Below are positions 55,131 to 64,000 of a DNA stretch of 64,000 nt, piece by piece. Location of the stretch: contig NZ_CP070326.1 in NCBI RefSeq assembly GCF_016917755.1, positions 682,001-746,000 on the forward strand, read 5' to 3'. This DNA is from Streptomyces noursei. Its GTDB lineage: Bacteria; Actinomycetota; Actinomycetes; Streptomycetales; Streptomycetaceae. The position numbers and the translations under genes are program-made. The notes beneath the pieces are model-generated. The model saw nothing but the letters and a program-made list of their open reading frames with translations, had not been told where the DNA came from and searched no databases. Numbering within the stretch: the first letter of the stretch is position 1; each line of letters opens with the position of its first letter.

Positions 55131-56405
55131 TTACTTGACCAGGGACTTCCAGTCCGGGGACTGTGCCGGGTCCAACTGGCGCATCTTCGCCAGGACTTGG
55201 GGGTCCTGGACGTCCAGCAAGTCGGCGAGCTGCTTGAAGGTCACGCAGCGCACGCCGTCGCGTTTGCACACCGATTCCACGACGTCCTCAACGGCCTTCA
55301 TATAGATGCCGCCGTTCCAGTCCTCGAAGTGGTTGCCGATGAACAGCGGCGCGCGGCTGCCGTTGTAGACGCGTTCGAAGCCGTTGAGATAGCTGTCCCT
55401 GGTCAGCTTGCGCCACTGCTCGTACTCGACCGGATCGCCTTGGGTGCGCTCGCCGGACTGGTTGTAGAGGAAGTTGAAGTCCATGGAGAGGACCTGCCGC
55501 TCGATCCCGGGGTAAGGGACGAGCTGCAGCGGGAAGTTCCAGATGCCGTCGTTTTTGGACGGCCAGATCTGGAAGTCGCCCGGCGAACTGGCGTCATAGC
55601 GCCAGCCGAAGGACTCGGCGGCCTTCAGCAGGTTCTTCTGGCCCTCCAGGCAGGGAGCCCGGCCGCCGGCCAGCTCCTTCCGGTAGTCGAAGGGCAGTGG
55701 GGGAAGGTCCTTGTATCCGGTATTGGTCTTCCAGTTCTCGACGAAGGAGTAGGACTGCTCGATCTCGCTCTTCCACTCGGCGACGCTCCAGTCGCCGCCT
55801 CCCTTGGCGCCGCAGAAGTGCCCGTTGAAGTGCGTGCCGATCTCATCGCCCTCCAGCCAGGCGCCGCGCAGCTGTTCCAGGGTGTCCCTGATGTGCTGGT
55901 CGGTGGCGTACGAGATCGCCATTTCGCCGCGTTTGTGCTGCGGTGGTCGGTATTTCGACGCCATTGACTTGGGCAGCAGATAGGTCCCGGTGAGGAAGAA
56001 CGTCATCTGCGCGTTGTTCTCCTTGGCGACCTCACGGAAGTGCGAGAACTGCTCGTCGTCGCCCTGGAGGGCGCCGTCCCAGGAGAACACCAGGAACTGC
56101 GGTGGTTTCTCGCCCGGTTTGAGCTTCACCGGCTTGGGCTGGTGCGGCTGCGGGCCGGTGGAGGACGTCGAACCGTCACCCAGGATCCGCACCTTTCCGT
56201 CCCACTTCTCCTCCGGGTTCACCGTCTTCGCCCCGGACGGGGCGGGTGTCGGCGAAACGGACGGAGGGGCGGACGAGGGACGGGCGGAGGGAGGGAAGGC
56301 GCCCCTCTTCCTGGCCCCGCCCCCACCGGATCCGCAGCCCGACAGCAGCCCGAGCATGAGGGCGGTCCCGGTCACCAGGACCACCACGCCGCCCACCGTA
56401 CGCAT
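55131..56405 (-). CDS. Polysaccharide deacetylase-like (NodB-fold) lipoprotein
   Basis: 424 residues from ATG 56405, which shares one base with the stop of the upstream gene (TGATG), so translation is coupled. The lipobox LSGC gives a lipid-modified Cys24. A Ser/Pro-rich linker (about 30-60) is followed by a NodB-type barrel: FLVFSWDGALQGDDE carries the first catalytic and metal Asp, and EIGTHFNGHFCG gives the HxxxH zinc pair. It is expected outside the membrane, deacetylating or hydrolysing a cell-wall or extracellular glycan; the exact substrate is unknown. The family's usual length is shorter, so extra loops are present. Confidence 0.8.
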   Translation of the reverse strand: MRTVGGVVVLVTGTALMLGLLSGCGSGGGGARKRGAFPPSARPSSAPPSVSPTPAPSGAKTVNPEEKWDGKVRILGDGSTSSTGPQPHQPKPVKLKPGEKPPQFLVFSWDGALQGDDEQFSHFREVAKENNAQMTFFLTGTYLLPKSMASKYRPPQHKRGEMAISYATDQHIRDTLEQLRGAWLEGDEIGTHFNGHFCGAKGGGDWSVAEWKSEIEQSYSFVENWKTNTGYKDLPPLPFDYRKELAGGRAPCLEGQKNLLKAAESFGWRYDASSPGDFQIWPSKNDGIWNFPLQLVPYPGIERQVLSMDFNFLYNQSGERTQGDPVEYEQWRKLTRDSYLNGFERVYNGSRAPLFIGNHFEDWNGGIYMKAVEDVVESVCKRDGVRCVTFKQLADLLDVQDPQVLAKMRQLDPAQSPDWKSLVK

Positions 56406-57544
56406 CAGGTGCGGTACGCGTACCACTTGGTGAACGGCAGCATCACCGAGAGGCTCAGCAGCGATCGCCGGTAGGTGTCGAAGGAGTGGTACGTCAGATA
56501 CGGGGTGCCGAGAGCGTCGCGGTAAGTCACCAGCATCGTGTGGTCCTTGGACCCGTCACGGTCGAAGTCCGCCTGGAGGACGTCCCCGACCTCCATCTGG
56601 TAGGCGTACTTCAGCGGCTTCACCCGATTCGAGTTCTGCGCGAACCAGGACCACTCGTTGACGCCGGTCCAGGAATCCGACTGGGTGTCGGACCCGTACC
56701 ACCACTTCGTGTAGTCACCGGCCTTGCCGGGGGCGTGGTTCCAACCGCCCGCCTTCAACGCCTGGCTGACGAAGTTCGTGCAGTCCCCGCCGGCCCCCAG
56801 GGGGTACGACCGGTAGGCCGGGTTGTAGTTCTTCCAGTACTTCTCGGCGTAGTCGGCCATCGCCTTGTAGTCGAGGCCGGTCTTCGTGTCCTTCGGCAGC
56901 CGCTTGGGGAACGGCCAGGCACTCGCCTCGGGTGCGTTCGGCATGTCGCCCGCGCCCGCTGCGGCCTTCACCTTGGGCGCCGTCGGTGCGGGTGCGTTGA
57001 CCGGCGGCATCTCGTCCAGAGCCTTGATGCCCGTCAGCTCCCACGCCCCGTTGCCGGCGGCGGCGAAGCTCAGCTCGTGGTGGGCCTGGAAGCCGGTGGT
57101 GCCCGGCTCGTCACCCCGGATCTTCTTGTAGGTCAGCTGCGTGGTCTCGGTCACCCGCACCGTGGCCTTCTTGCCGTCGACGCCGGTCCGGTCCACCGCG
57201 ACCCGGGTGTCGCCGGCGGAGTACGCCTCGCCCAGGGCCTTGAGCTTCTTCTTGCGCTGGTGCAGCGAGGCCACGACGGACTTCTCCGAACGCACCATCG
57301 CGGAGGAAAGGCGCACCTTCTTCGTGGGCGGCGGGGTGCTGTGCCCCTGCGCCTCCCCGTCGACGATCGCCGCCGTACGGCCGGTGAGCACGACACCCGC
57401 GATACGGCCGAAGGATTCGGCCGTCGCCCTGTCCATGCCCCCGGGCCGGGCCGCAGCCCCCGCTGTGGACGTCGGCACCAGCGCGGCCGACACTGCCAGG
57501 GAGGCGACCATACCGGCAGCAGATCTGAGCGTCAGTGATTTCAC
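56405..57544 (-). CDS. Secreted amidase-domain protein (Amidase_6 type)
   Basis: A 379-residue protein from GTG 57544, with AAAGGAG 4 nt upstream. A signal peptide (SAAGMVASLAVSAALVPTST, AGAAA cleavage) is followed by a 180-residue N-terminal region with beta strands resembling a DUF-type stalk, then the amidase domain: YNPAYRSYPLGAGGDCTNFV (catalytic Cys), a Trp-rich stretch, and GSKDHTMLVTYRDAL (catalytic His). Such papain-like CHAP-related domains cleave amide bonds, often in peptidoglycan. It is the first gene of a two-gene unit with the NodB-like lipoprotein, which fits joint action on an envelope polymer. Confidence 0.82.
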   Translation of the reverse strand: MKSLTLRSAAGMVASLAVSAALVPTSTAGAAARPGGMDRATAESFGRIAGVVLTGRTAAIVDGEAQGHSTPPPTKKVRLSSAMVRSEKSVVASLHQRKKKLKALGEAYSAGDTRVAVDRTGVDGKKATVRVTETTQLTYKKIRGDEPGTTGFQAHHELSFAAAGNGAWELTGIKALDEMPPVNAPAPTAPKVKAAAGAGDMPNAPEASAWPFPKRLPKDTKTGLDYKAMADYAEKYWKNYNPAYRSYPLGAGGDCTNFVSQALKAGGWNHAPGKAGDYTKWWYGSDTQSDSWTGVNEWSWFAQNSNRVKPLKYAYQMEVGDVLQADFDRDGSKDHTMLVTYRDALGTPYLTYHSFDTYRRSLLSLSVMLPFTKWYAYRT

Positions 57545-58056
57545 AGGACTCCTTTCTCCATCCGGCCCTTTTCGAGCCGGACAGCAGGAATCCTCGCAGA
57601 AAGATCCGGAATGACAACCCCGGATCCGGAGAAATTTCCGAACGGAATTCAACTCGGAACTGACGGAGAGTCAATTACCAACGTTTCCAACAGGGTTGAT
57701 CCTGTCGCCGCGGCTGGTACGGACTAATTCTGCGGTAATTCCGCACCCGTTGCGGGCTTACCGCAATCCCCTTGCGGATTTCCCGCAACCAATACTGGCC
57801 CGATCGCGAATGTGATGTACGCCATTCACCGGACAGCGCTGAACGGACTATTCCATTCGCATTCCGTCGTGCAATGATCCAGCCAGGCCCACCGGGGAAG
57901 TTGGGCCGCTTTCTCTCCGTGACGACTGCTGACCGTCGCACACCTCTCGACTCATCTCACCGGCACCGATCGCGGCGTCCCTCCGGTCCTGGGACGCCCG
58001 GCGCTCCCTCGCGTTCCCGGTGCTCCCGAACGACCCTCTTGCCTCCCGGAGTGCCC
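57545..58056. other. Divergent intergenic region, amidase unit / polyketide synthase
   Basis: About 510 bases, AT-richer than the flanks, with no gene. It holds promoters for both directions and the three inverted repeats listed separately. Confidence 0.5.
57731..57788. promoter_or_regulatory. Array of three TTGCGG-N5-CCGCAA inverted repeats
   Basis: Sites at 57731-57745 (TGCGG-N5-CCGCA), 57750-57766 and 57772-57788 (both full TTGCGG-N5-CCGCAA). Centres are 20 and 22 bp apart, about two helical turns, as expected for cooperative binding of a dimeric regulator on one DNA face. They could control the amidase unit (start 57544) or the PKS (start 58057). Confidence 0.65.
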
Positions 58057-61000
58057 GTGTCCACAGAAACAATCCTGGGCGTCAGCCCGTTCGGCGAACC
58101 CGATCCACGTCTGGTTGCGGCGGTCTGCCGGGCCGGCGGTCTGGGCGTGCTCGATCTCGGAAGGGGTCGGCGCCGCGCGGCCCGCGCGGCCCTCCAACTG
58201 GTGCGGCAATGGGTGCCGGGCCCCTTCGGAGTGCGCGTCGGGGCGGGATGCGCACTCGGGCCGGACGACCTGGCGGCCGACGGGGGCGTGCACACCGTAC
58301 TGCTCGACGCGGACGCCGGGTTGGCCCCGGGCGACCTCGCTGCCGGCCGGCACCGCGTCCTGGCCGAGGTCACCGGCTACGAGGAGGCCCTCGCAGCCGC
58401 ACGCGCCGGGGCGCACGGTCTCGTCGCCCGGGGGAACGAGGCTGGCGGACGGGTCGGCGAGCTGAGCACCTTCGTCCTCCTCCAACAGCTGGTGGCGGAC
58501 CCGGAGCTCGGCCTGCCGGTCTGGGCCTGCGGGGGCATCGGGCCGCACACCGCCGCGGCCGCCGTCGTCGGCGGTGCGGCAGGGGTCGTCCTGGACACCC
58601 AGCTGGCGCTGCTCGACGAATCCGGCGTCCCGGAGGAGGTGGCGGCTGCCGTCCGGGCCATGGACGGCTCGGAGACCGTGGTGGCCGCCGGCCACCGGGT
58701 GCTGCGCCGCCGGGGACCGGACGCACCGCCCTTGCCGGACGAGCCCGGCGAAGTCGCCCGGCTGCTGGGCGCGGACGATCCCCGGACCCGGCTGCTCCCT
58801 GTGGGCCAGGACGGCTTCCTGGCCTCCTCGTTCGCGCGGCGCTGGGGCGATGTGGGCACGGCCGTCCGCGGTGTCACCTCCGCCATCCGGGAGGCCGTGC
58901 GCGACGACGACGCCGCGGACGCGCTGCTCCGCAGATCCCCGATGAGCCGCGCGCTGGGCACTGCGCTGCCCATCGCCCAAGGGCCCATGACCAGGGTCAG
59001 CGACCGAGCCGGGTTCGCCGCCACCGTCGCCGGCCACGGCGGGCTGCCGTTCCTCGCGCTGGCCCTCGCCGGGCCGGTGGAGACCCGGACCCTGCTGGAG
59101 CAGACCCGCGACGAACTGGGCGGACGCCCCTGGGGCGTGGGCATCCTCGGCTTCGCACCAGCGCAGGTCAAGACGGCGCAGCTGGAGCTCGTCCGGAAGA
59201 TCAGGCCCTCCTGCGCCGTCATCGCGGGCGGTCGGCCCGCGCAGGCGGCCGAGCTGGAGGCAGCAGGCGTCGACGCATTCCTGCATGTGCCCTCGCCCGG
59301 GCTGCTCCGGCAGTTCCTGGACGCGGGCGCGCGCAAGTTCGTCTTCGAGGGCTCGGAGTGCGGCGGCCATGTCGGACCGCGGAGCAGCTTCGCACTGTGG
59401 GAGGCACAGGCCGAGGTGCTGGAGGAGTTCCTGGACACGGTCGCGGGCGCGGACCCCGCAGAGCTGCGGGTGTTCTTCGCCGGCGGCGTGCACGACAAAC
59501 GGTCGGCCGCGATGGTGGCCGCGCTCGCCGCGCCGCTGACCGCCCGCGGAGTGGCCGTCGGGCTGCTCATGGGCACCGCGTACCTGTTCACCGAGGAGGC
59601 GGTGGACCGGGGTGCCGTACGGCCGTCGTTCCAGCGGCAGGTCCTGGCGGCACGGCGGACCGAACTGCTGGAGACCGCACCCGGGCATGTCACGCGCTGC
59701 GTGAGCAGCCCGTTCACGGACGAATTCCGCGGTGCCAAGGAGGAGTTGCGGGAGCGGGGCGTCCCGGAGCGGCAGGCGTGGGAGCGGCTGGAAAAGCTCA
59801 ACATCGGGCGGCTGAGGATCGCCAGCAAGGGCGTGGAGCGGACCGGTGAGTCGCTCACGGAGGTGGACGAGCCCCGGCAGCTGGCCGAGGGCATGTTCAT
59901 GGCCGGCCAGGTGGCCGTGCTGCGGTCCGCGGCCACCACCGTCCCCGAACTGCACGCCGCCGTCAGCGCGGAGGCCGCCGGCTTCTTCGCCGCGCGTGCC
60001 CGGCGGCTGCGCGAGGGGTTCTATCAGGACGCCTCGGAGCGTGTCCCGGCCCCGCTCGACATCGCCGTGGTCGGCATGGCCTGCATGTTCTCCGGCGCGC
60101 CGGACCTGGCCGTCTACTGGGCGAACGTGGTCGCGGGCACCGACGCGGTCGGCGAGGTGCCACCGGAACGCTGGGACCCGGAGCTGCACTACGCGCCCGA
60201 TGCGGACGGCGCCCGCACGGCGTCGAAGTGGGGCGGCTTCCTGCCGGACATCCCCTTCGACCCGCTGCGCTACGGCATCCCGCCGTCCTCGCTCGGCAGC
60301 ATCGAGCCGGTGCAGCTGCTCGCGCTGGAGGCCGCGCGGCGGGCGCTGCGCGACGCCGGCTACGAGGAGCGCCCCTTCGACCGCTCCAGGGCCTCGGTCG
60401 TGTTCGGGGCCGAGGCGGGCAGCGACCTGTCGAACGCCACCACCGTGCGCACGGTGCTCCCCGCCTACGCGGGGGAACTGCCGCCCGGGCTGGACGAGCA
60501 ACTCCCGCGGCTGACCGAGGACTCGTTCCCGGGCATGCTGGCCAACGTCATCGCCGGGCGGATCGCCAACCGGCTCGACCTGGGCGGTGCGAACTTCACC
60601 GTGGACGCGGCCTGCGCCTCCTCGCTGGCCGCGGTGGACGTGGCGTGCAAGGAACTGTCCGCCGGCACCAGCGACCTCGTCCTGTGCGGGGGCGCGGACC
60701 TGCACAACGGGATCAACGACTATGTGCTGTTCTCCTCGGTGCACGCGCTGTCGCCGACCGGCCGCTCCCGCACCTTCGACAGCGCGGCGGACGGTATCGC
60801 GCTCGGCGAGGGCGTCGCCTGCGTCGTCCTCAAGCGGCTGGCGGACGCGGAGCGGGACGGCGACCGCGTCTACGCGGTCGTCAAGGGCGTCGGAAGTTCG
60901 AGCGACGGCAAGTCCCTGGGACTGACGGCACCCCGCCCAGAGGGCCAGCGGGCGGCGCTGGAACGGGCCTACCGGCACGCCGGGATCTCCCCGGCCGAGG

Positions 61001-64000
61001 TCGGCCTGCTGGAGGCGCACGGCACCGGGACGGTGGTCGGCGACCGTACCGAACTCACCACACTCACCGAGGTGTTCACTGAGGCCGGGGCGGCGCCGGG
61101 CGGATGCGCGCTCGGCTCGGTGAAGTCCCAGATCGGGCACACCAAGTGCGCGGCCGGTCTGGCCGGCCTGATCAAGACGGCCCTGGCCCTGCACACCGGG
61201 GTCAGGCCGCCCACGGCGCAGCTGACCCGGCCCAACCCGGCCTGGGAGGCGGAGAGCAGCCCGTTCGCCTTCCACACCGTCGCCCGCCCGTGGGCGGCCG
61301 CGCCCGGTGAGCGGGTCGCCGGGGTCAGCGCGTTCGGCTTCGGCGGCACCAATTTCCACGTGGTGCTGCGCGGGCACGAGGCGGGGCCTCCGCCCCGGCA
61401 CGGGCTCGACGCCTGGCCGGCGGAGCTGTTCGTCTTCCACGGCGCCGACCAGGCGGAGGCCGCCCGGGAGATCGGCCGACTGCTGGAGCTGATCGCCGAG
61501 AACGACCGGCAGGGCCGTTCCTGGCGGCTGCGCGACCTGGCGCTGAGCGCCGCCCGGCGCGCCGACGCGTCCGGGAAGCGGGCCTGGACGGCGGTCGTGG
61601 CCCGTGACCTGGACGAGTTGCCCGGGCTGCTGGGGCGGGCCCGGGAGGGCGAGCACGATCCCCGGACGGGGGTCTACGGTGCGGGGACGGACGGGCCGGA
61701 TAGGTCGGACAGCTCGGATGGCGAGGTGGCGTTCCTCTTCCCCGGCCAGGGCAGTCAACGCCCGGACATGCTCGCCGAGTTGTTCATCGCCTTCCCGGAG
61801 GTCCAGCGGTATCTGCGGACCGGCCGCGAGTGGGCGGACGTCATCTTCCCGCCGACCGCCTTCGACCCCGCCGCCGAGGAAGCACGGCGCGCCCGGGTCA
61901 CCGACACCAGGACCGCCCAGCCCGCACTGGGCATCATGGGGCTGACCGTGTCCGAGCTGCTGGGCCGGGCCGACGTCCGGCCCGCGACGGTGGCCGGGCA
62001 CAGCTACGGCGAACTGGTCGCGCTGTGCGCGGCCGGGGCGTTCGACCCGGAGACGCTGCTGGAGCTGAGCGCGGCGCGCGCGGAGGCGATCCTGGCCGCC
62101 GCCGGCGCGGAGCCGGGGACCATGGCCGCCGTGGCGGCCGGACACCAGGACGTCGCCGAGGAGCTGCGGGCGGCCGGGCTGGCCGGACGGGTGGTGGTCG
62201 CGAACCACAACGCACCGCGGCAGACCGTGATTTCCGGTTCCGTCGAAGAGGTCGGGGCGGCGGTGTGCCGACTGCGCGAGCGGGGCCTGGGCGCCAAGAC
62301 CGTGCCGGTGGCGTGCGCCTTCCACAGTCCCCTGGTGGCTCCGGCCGGTGAGCGGTTCGCCGAGGTTCTCACCACCCGGCACGTGACCGCACCGGAGATA
62401 CCGGTGTGGGCGAACCGGACGGCCGCCGTCCATCCCGATCATCCAGACGGGATACGGGCCGAGTTGGCGGCCCAGATCGGTTCCCCCGTGCGCTTCGCGC
62501 AGCAGATCGAGCAGATGTACGAGGCCGGCGTCCGGATCTTCGTGGAGGCCGGGCCGGGTTCGGTGCTGACGGGCCTGGTGGGCCGGATCCTCGGCGACCG
62601 TCCGCACACCGCGGCGGGGTGCGAGGGGCCCGAAGGCACCGGGCTGCGCGGCTTCCTGGGCCTGCTCGCCCGGCTCGCCGTCGCCGGCGTCCCCGTCCGC
62701 ACCGGCTGGACACACCACGGACGCGACAGCGTCGAAGCCGTACCCGGGACCTGCCCCGCGGCACCCGGCTGGATCGTCAACGGGCACCTGACACGCACCC
62801 GGGACGGCGGACTGCTGCCCGGCTCGCTCGCACCCGCCCGACGCATACCGATGGAGGAGATGACAGTGATCAGGGCCCAGGACGGTGGCACGGCGGACGA
62901 CCGTGACCGGATGGTCCATGAATTCCTGCGCACCAGCCGGGAGTTGGTTGCGGCGCAGCGCGACGTGCTGCTGACGTATCTCGGCGGGGCGGCGGATGTG
63001 CCGCCGGTCGCGCCGACGCCGGTGCCGACTGGGCTCCCACCAGGCGCGCTCCGGCCGGGTGTGCTCCCGCCGGCCGCGCCGGAGCCCGCTCCCGTCGCCG
63101 CTCCCGTGCTGTCCCCGGCGGCGGCACCCACGGCACCGGCGGACGTACTGGCGACCGTCCTGGACATCATCAGCGAACGCACCGGCTATCCCCTTGACAT
63201 GATCGAGCCCGGTCTCGACCTGGAGGCCGACCTGAGCATCGACTCGATCAAGCGGGTCGAGATCGTCGGCGAGCTGGCCGCACGCCTGGGCTTCGGCGCC
63301 GGCGGGACCGAGCTGCCCCGGCTCGACGACGCGGAGCTGGAAGCGGTCTCGAAGGCCCGTACAGCGTCCGGCATCGCCGAACTGTTGGAGGACCGGCTGC
63401 CCGGCGGGGGAACGGCTCCCGTGCAGCAGACCCCCGCCCCTGCGGAGGACCCCGGTCCGGCCGCCACCGGCGAGGCGCCCGGCAGGCTGGTGCTGCGCAG
63501 CGTCCGCCTCCCTTCCCCCGACGGGGACTTCGCGGTACTGGAGGGGACACGGTTCGCCCTGCTGGGCGGTGCCGGACCGGTGCCGGACGCGCTGGCCGCC
63601 CTGCTGGGCGCCCGCGGCGCGGAGGCGGTCGCCCTGCCGTCGGACCACGTGCTCACGGACGCGGACGGCCCGCTGGACGGGGTGTTGCACCTGGAGGCGT
63701 TGTCCCAGGACGGCGGCGGGCCGCTGCTGCCCGAGTCCTTCCCGGTGTTCCAGGCCGCGCTGCGGTGCGAGCCGCGCTGGCTGCTCGCGGCCGCGCCCGC
63801 CGCCGACGCGCACGTCCACGCCGGGACCGGCGGACGGGCGGACGGGCTACGGGGCATGTTCCGGACCGTCGCGCGGGAGTACCCGGACACCCTCGCCCGG
63901 TTCGTCGAGCTGGCCCCGCAGCTGACGGCCGCCGAGATGGCAGCCGCGCTGGTGGGCGAGTTGACGGCCGAGGAGCCGGCCCCGGTGGTGCTGCGGTCGC
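58057..64000 (+). CDS. PUFA-synthase/hglE-type multidomain polyketide synthase (3' end outside window)
   Basis: Open to the window end, over 1981 residues; GTG 58057 has GGAG 5 nt upstream (GTG 58051 also possible). Domains in order: an FMN-dependent nitronate-monooxygenase/PfaD-like enoyl-reductase region (GVSPFGEPDPRLVAAV, ALPIAQGPMTRVSDRAGF, FEGSECGGHVGP) to about 600; a ketosynthase from about 666 with Cys853 (DAACASS), His988 (HGTGT) and His1028 (GHTKCA); an acyltransferase with Ser1316 (GHSYGE); a Pro/Ala linker; an acyl carrier protein with Ser1730 in SIDSIKRVEIV, the motif typical of PUFA synthases; then the start of a likely ketoreductase. The product is probably a polyunsaturated or reduced long-chain lipid. 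No TTA was noticed. Confidence 0.9.
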   Translation, partial: MSTETILGVSPFGEPDPRLVAAVCRAGGLGVLDLGRGRRRAARAALQLVRQWVPGPFGVRVGAGCALGPDDLAADGGVHTVLLDADAGLAPGDLAAGRHRVLAEVTGYEEALAAARAGAHGLVARGNEAGGRVGELSTFVLLQQLVADPELGLPVWACGGIGPHTAAAAVVGGAAGVVLDTQLALLDESGVPEEVAAAVRAMDGSETVVAAGHRVLRRRGPDAPPLPDEPGEVARLLGADDPRTRLLPVGQDGFLASSFARRWGDVGTAVRGVTSAIREAVRDDDAADALLRRSPMSRALGTALPIAQGPMTRVSDRAGFAATVAGHGGLPFLALALAGPVETRTLLEQTRDELGGRPWGVGILGFAPAQVKTAQLELVRKIRPSCAVIAGGRPAQAAELEAAGVDAFLHVPSPGLLRQFLDAGARKFVFEGSECGGHVGPRSSFALWEAQAEVLEEFLDTVAGADPAELRVFFAGGVHDKRSAAMVAALAAPLTARGVAVGLLMGTAYLFTEEAVDRGAVRPSFQRQVLAARRTELLETAPGHVTRCVSSPFTDEFRGAKEELRERGVPERQAWERLEKLNIGRLRIASKGVERTGESLTEVDEPRQLAEGMFMAGQVAVLRSAATTVPELHAAVSAEAAGFFAARARRLREGFYQDASERVPAPLDIAVVGMACMFSGAPDLAVYWANVVAGTDAVGEVPPERWDPELHYAPDADGARTASKWGGFLPDIPFDPLRYGIPPSSLGSIEPVQLLALEAARRALRDAGYEERPFDRSRASVVFGAEAGSDLSNATTVRTVLPAYAGELPPGLDEQLPRLTEDSFPGMLANVIAGRIANRLDLGGANFTVDAACASSLAAVDVACKELSAGTSDLVLCGGADLHNGINDYVLFSSVHALSPTGRSRTFDSAADGIALGEGVACVVLKRLADAERDGDRVYAVVKGVGSSSDGKSLGLTAPRPEGQRAALERAYRHAGISPAEVGLLEAHGTGTVVGDRTELTTLTEVFTEAGAAPGGCALGSVKSQIGHTKCAAGLAGLIKTALALHTGVRPPTAQLTRPNPAWEAESSPFAFHTVARPWAAAPGERVAGVSAFGFGGTNFHVVLRGHEAGPPPRHGLDAWPAELFVFHGADQAEAAREIGRLLELIAENDRQGRSWRLRDLALSAARRADASGKRAWTAVVARDLDELPGLLGRAREGEHDPRTGVYGAGTDGPDRSDSSDGEVAFLFPGQGSQRPDMLAELFIAFPEVQRYLRTGREWADVIFPPTAFDPAAEEARRARVTDTRTAQPALGIMGLTVSELLGRADVRPATVAGHSYGELVALCAAGAFDPETLLELSAARAEAILAAAGAEPGTMAAVAAGHQDVAEELRAAGLAGRVVVANHNAPRQTVISGSVEEVGAAVCRLRERGLGAKTVPVACAFHSPLVAPAGERFAEVLTTRHVTAPEIPVWANRTAAVHPDHPDGIRAELAAQIGSPVRFAQQIEQMYEAGVRIFVEAGPGSVLTGLVGRILGDRPHTAAGCEGPEGTGLRGFLGLLARLAVAGVPVRTGWTHHGRDSVEAVPGTCPAAPGWIVNGHLTRTRDGGLLPGSLAPARRIPMEEMTVIRAQDGGTADDRDRMVHEFLRTSRELVAAQRDVLLTYLGGAADVPPVAPTPVPTGLPPGALRPGVLPPAAPEPAPVAAPVLSPAAAPTAPADVLATVLDIISERTGYPLDMIEPGLDLEADLSIDSIKRVEIVGELAARLGFGAGGTELPRLDDAELEAVSKARTASGIAELLEDRLPGGGTAPVQQTPAPAEDPGPAATGEAPGRLVLRSVRLPSPDGDFAVLEGTRFALLGGAGPVPDALAALLGARGAEAVALPSDHVLTDADGPLDGVLHLEALSQDGGGPLLPESFPVFQAALRCEPRWLLAAAPAADAHVHAGTGGRADGLRGMFRTVAREYPDTLARFVELAPQLTAAEMAAALVGELTAEEPAPVVLRS

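Noticed and set aside
57952..63819. A 1955-codon open frame on the minus strand
   Set aside because: It lies antisense to the polyketide synthase, whose domains and catalytic motifs are complete; the antisense protein is Arg/Gly/Gln-rich without domains. It is a by-product of high GC3.

Overview
The window comes from a high-GC actinomycete, almost certainly a Streptomyces. GC is very high, third positions are mostly G or C, starts are GTG or ATG behind AGGAG-type ribosome sites, and rare TTA leucine codons (bldA-type) sit in otherwise GC-biased genes. The density of IS remnants suggests a chromosome arm. No rRNA, complete tRNA or CRISPR array is visible.

Layout. (1) 1-9.9 kb, minus strand: an operon of three very large genes, here called A1-B1-C1; C1 runs off the left edge. 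A1 has a DUF6603-like core with an HNH-like N-terminus. (2) 10.7-17.6 kb, plus strand: a frameshifted gene, a CocE/NonD-type hydrolase, then an overlapping set of a LodA-like CTQ oxidase, a LodB-like flavoprotein and an unknown protein. (3) 17.8-27.5 kb: a pile of insertion elements (IS630 type with a cupin passenger, IS982, IS5, an intact IS1182, IS701 debris), broken genes, a tRNA 3' fragment and a small AT-richer island with a cysteine-rich, bacteriocin-like gene. (4) 27.8-42.5 kb: a hypothetical gene, then a second, plus-strand copy of the three-gene cassette (A2-B2-C2), followed by a fibre-like gene D, a decayed fibre-like fragment and a lectin-like small gene.

(5) 43.4-49.1 kb: a hypothetical protein, a mycothiol-dependent-isomerase-fold protein, an acyl-CoA synthetase coupled to an alpha/beta hydrolase, and a divergent PucR-type regulator. 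(6) 49.3-50.1 kb: debris of a carbonic anhydrase and a Tn3 transposase. (7) 50.2-57.5 kb: cell-envelope and secreted functions: a Pr6Pr-type membrane protein, a class A PBP whose SxxK motif lacks its lysine, tandem secreted lipases, and a NodB-type deacetylase lipoprotein coupled to a secreted amidase-domain protein. (8) 57.7 kb to the end: three spaced inverted repeats and the start of a PUFA-synthase/hglE-type multidomain polyketide synthase.

The strongest candidate for an undescribed system is the A-B-C cassette. It occurs twice, on opposite strands, with the same gene order and the same 8-nt stop/start overlap between B and C. The copies have swapped accessory domains (HNH-like N-terminus in A1, YncE-like beta-propeller C-terminus in A2), and only copy 2 is followed by a fibre-like gene. 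None of the proteins shows a signal peptide. Their size and repeated beta-rich sequence suggest parts of a large assembly, but its function cannot be read from the sequence.
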